This document shows positions 63,953 through 64,000 of a stretch of DNA of 64,000 bases, one piece after another. The notes under the pieces were generated by a model. It saw nothing but the letters and a program-made list of their open reading frames with translations, had not been told where the DNA came from and ran no database searches. A program made the translations under genes and the position numbers. Source of the stretch: Breoghania sp. (GTDB taxonomy: Bacteria; Pseudomonadota; Alphaproteobacteria; Rhizobiales; Stappiaceae); contig NZ_JASJAV010000002.1 of assembly GCF_030066895.1 (NCBI RefSeq), forward strand, positions 186,001 through 250,000, read 5' to 3'. Every line of letters begins with the position of its first letter. The first letter of the stretch is position 1.

Positions 63953-64000
63953 TGAGAGGCGTACGTGATTTTTAGCAGTTCGTGCCCCGATGGGATCCGC

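Overview
The window reads as chromosomal DNA of a high-GC alphaproteobacterium, most likely order Hyphomicrobiales (Rhizobiales). The support is a MarR/LysR/TRAP-rich gene complement, HisZ-dependent histidine synthesis, DUF3422, DUF2927 and DUF4870 proteins, a CIRCE-controlled groESL operon, an alphaproteobacterial LexA-type box (GAAC-N7-GAAC), and short palindromic intergenic repeats of a kind common in rhizobial genomes. I see no rRNA, tRNA, CRISPR array, phage or complete insertion sequence.

Layout. 0.4-3.8 kb: lactate utilisation operon lutA-macro-lutB-lutC (minus strand). 4.2-5.0 kb: a broken MDR oxidoreductase. 5.6-9.5 kb: TRAP transporter 1 (Tat-exported DctP, a TM2-DctQ fusion, DctM). 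9.5-10.3 kb: SRPBCC protein and a small RHH-like protein. 10.4-14.3 kb: three-subunit gluconate 2-dehydrogenase-type complex (subunit 3, GMC flavoprotein, triheme cytochrome). 14.7-18.4 kb: DUF3422 protein, then MarR plus FUSC efflux. 18.7-25.3 kb: cytochrome c, LysR, and glcD-glcE-DUF4870-glcF. 25.8-31.9 kb: ddl, NCS1 permease, an SCP2-like/beta-hydroxyacid dehydrogenase fusion with a divergent TetR gene, ybaK, DUF4186. 32.1-33.6 kb: thiM-thiE. 33.6-38.2 kb: a cytochrome, a regulator-like membrane protein, DUF2927, cheZ, tag. 38.4-42.7 kb: TRAP transporter 2, a MITE-like element and a PEP mutase/isocitrate lyase family lyase. 42.9-46.1 kb: membrane protein and P-type ATPase. 46.1-49.9 kb: hisS-hisZ-hisG. 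50-55.8 kb: a ClpP-like periplasmic protein, a globin, and a GT2-GtrA/GT39/YdjC glycolipid operon. 55.9-64 kb: hydrolase, Crp/Fnr regulator, MscS, TfoX, thioesterase, GNAT, SlyX, groEL-groES.

The dominant property is damage. About thirty genes carry in-frame stop codons, frameshifts or in-frame internal deletions, usually several per gene, while still reading as recognisable family members when the frames are joined. Genes with housekeeping roles (hisG, hisZ, hisS, groEL, groES, thiM, thiE, tag) have none. This is what decay of dispensable genes under retained selection on core genes looks like, and would suit a lineage recently restricted to a host or a narrow niche. The lesion spectrum (many transversions such as Tyr to stop, and paired frame-restoring indels) also fits an error-rich assembly. 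The sequence alone does not settle this; I label the affected loci pseudogene and give lesion positions.

How the genes would work together if intact: three peripheral respiratory oxidation modules (L-lactate, glycolate, and a periplasmic sugar/alcohol dehydrogenase) plus two TRAP importers would bring in and oxidise small organic acids and sugars, feeding electrons to c-type cytochromes. In this copy most of that capacity is broken, while amino-acid, thiamine, chaperone and envelope-glycan functions are kept.
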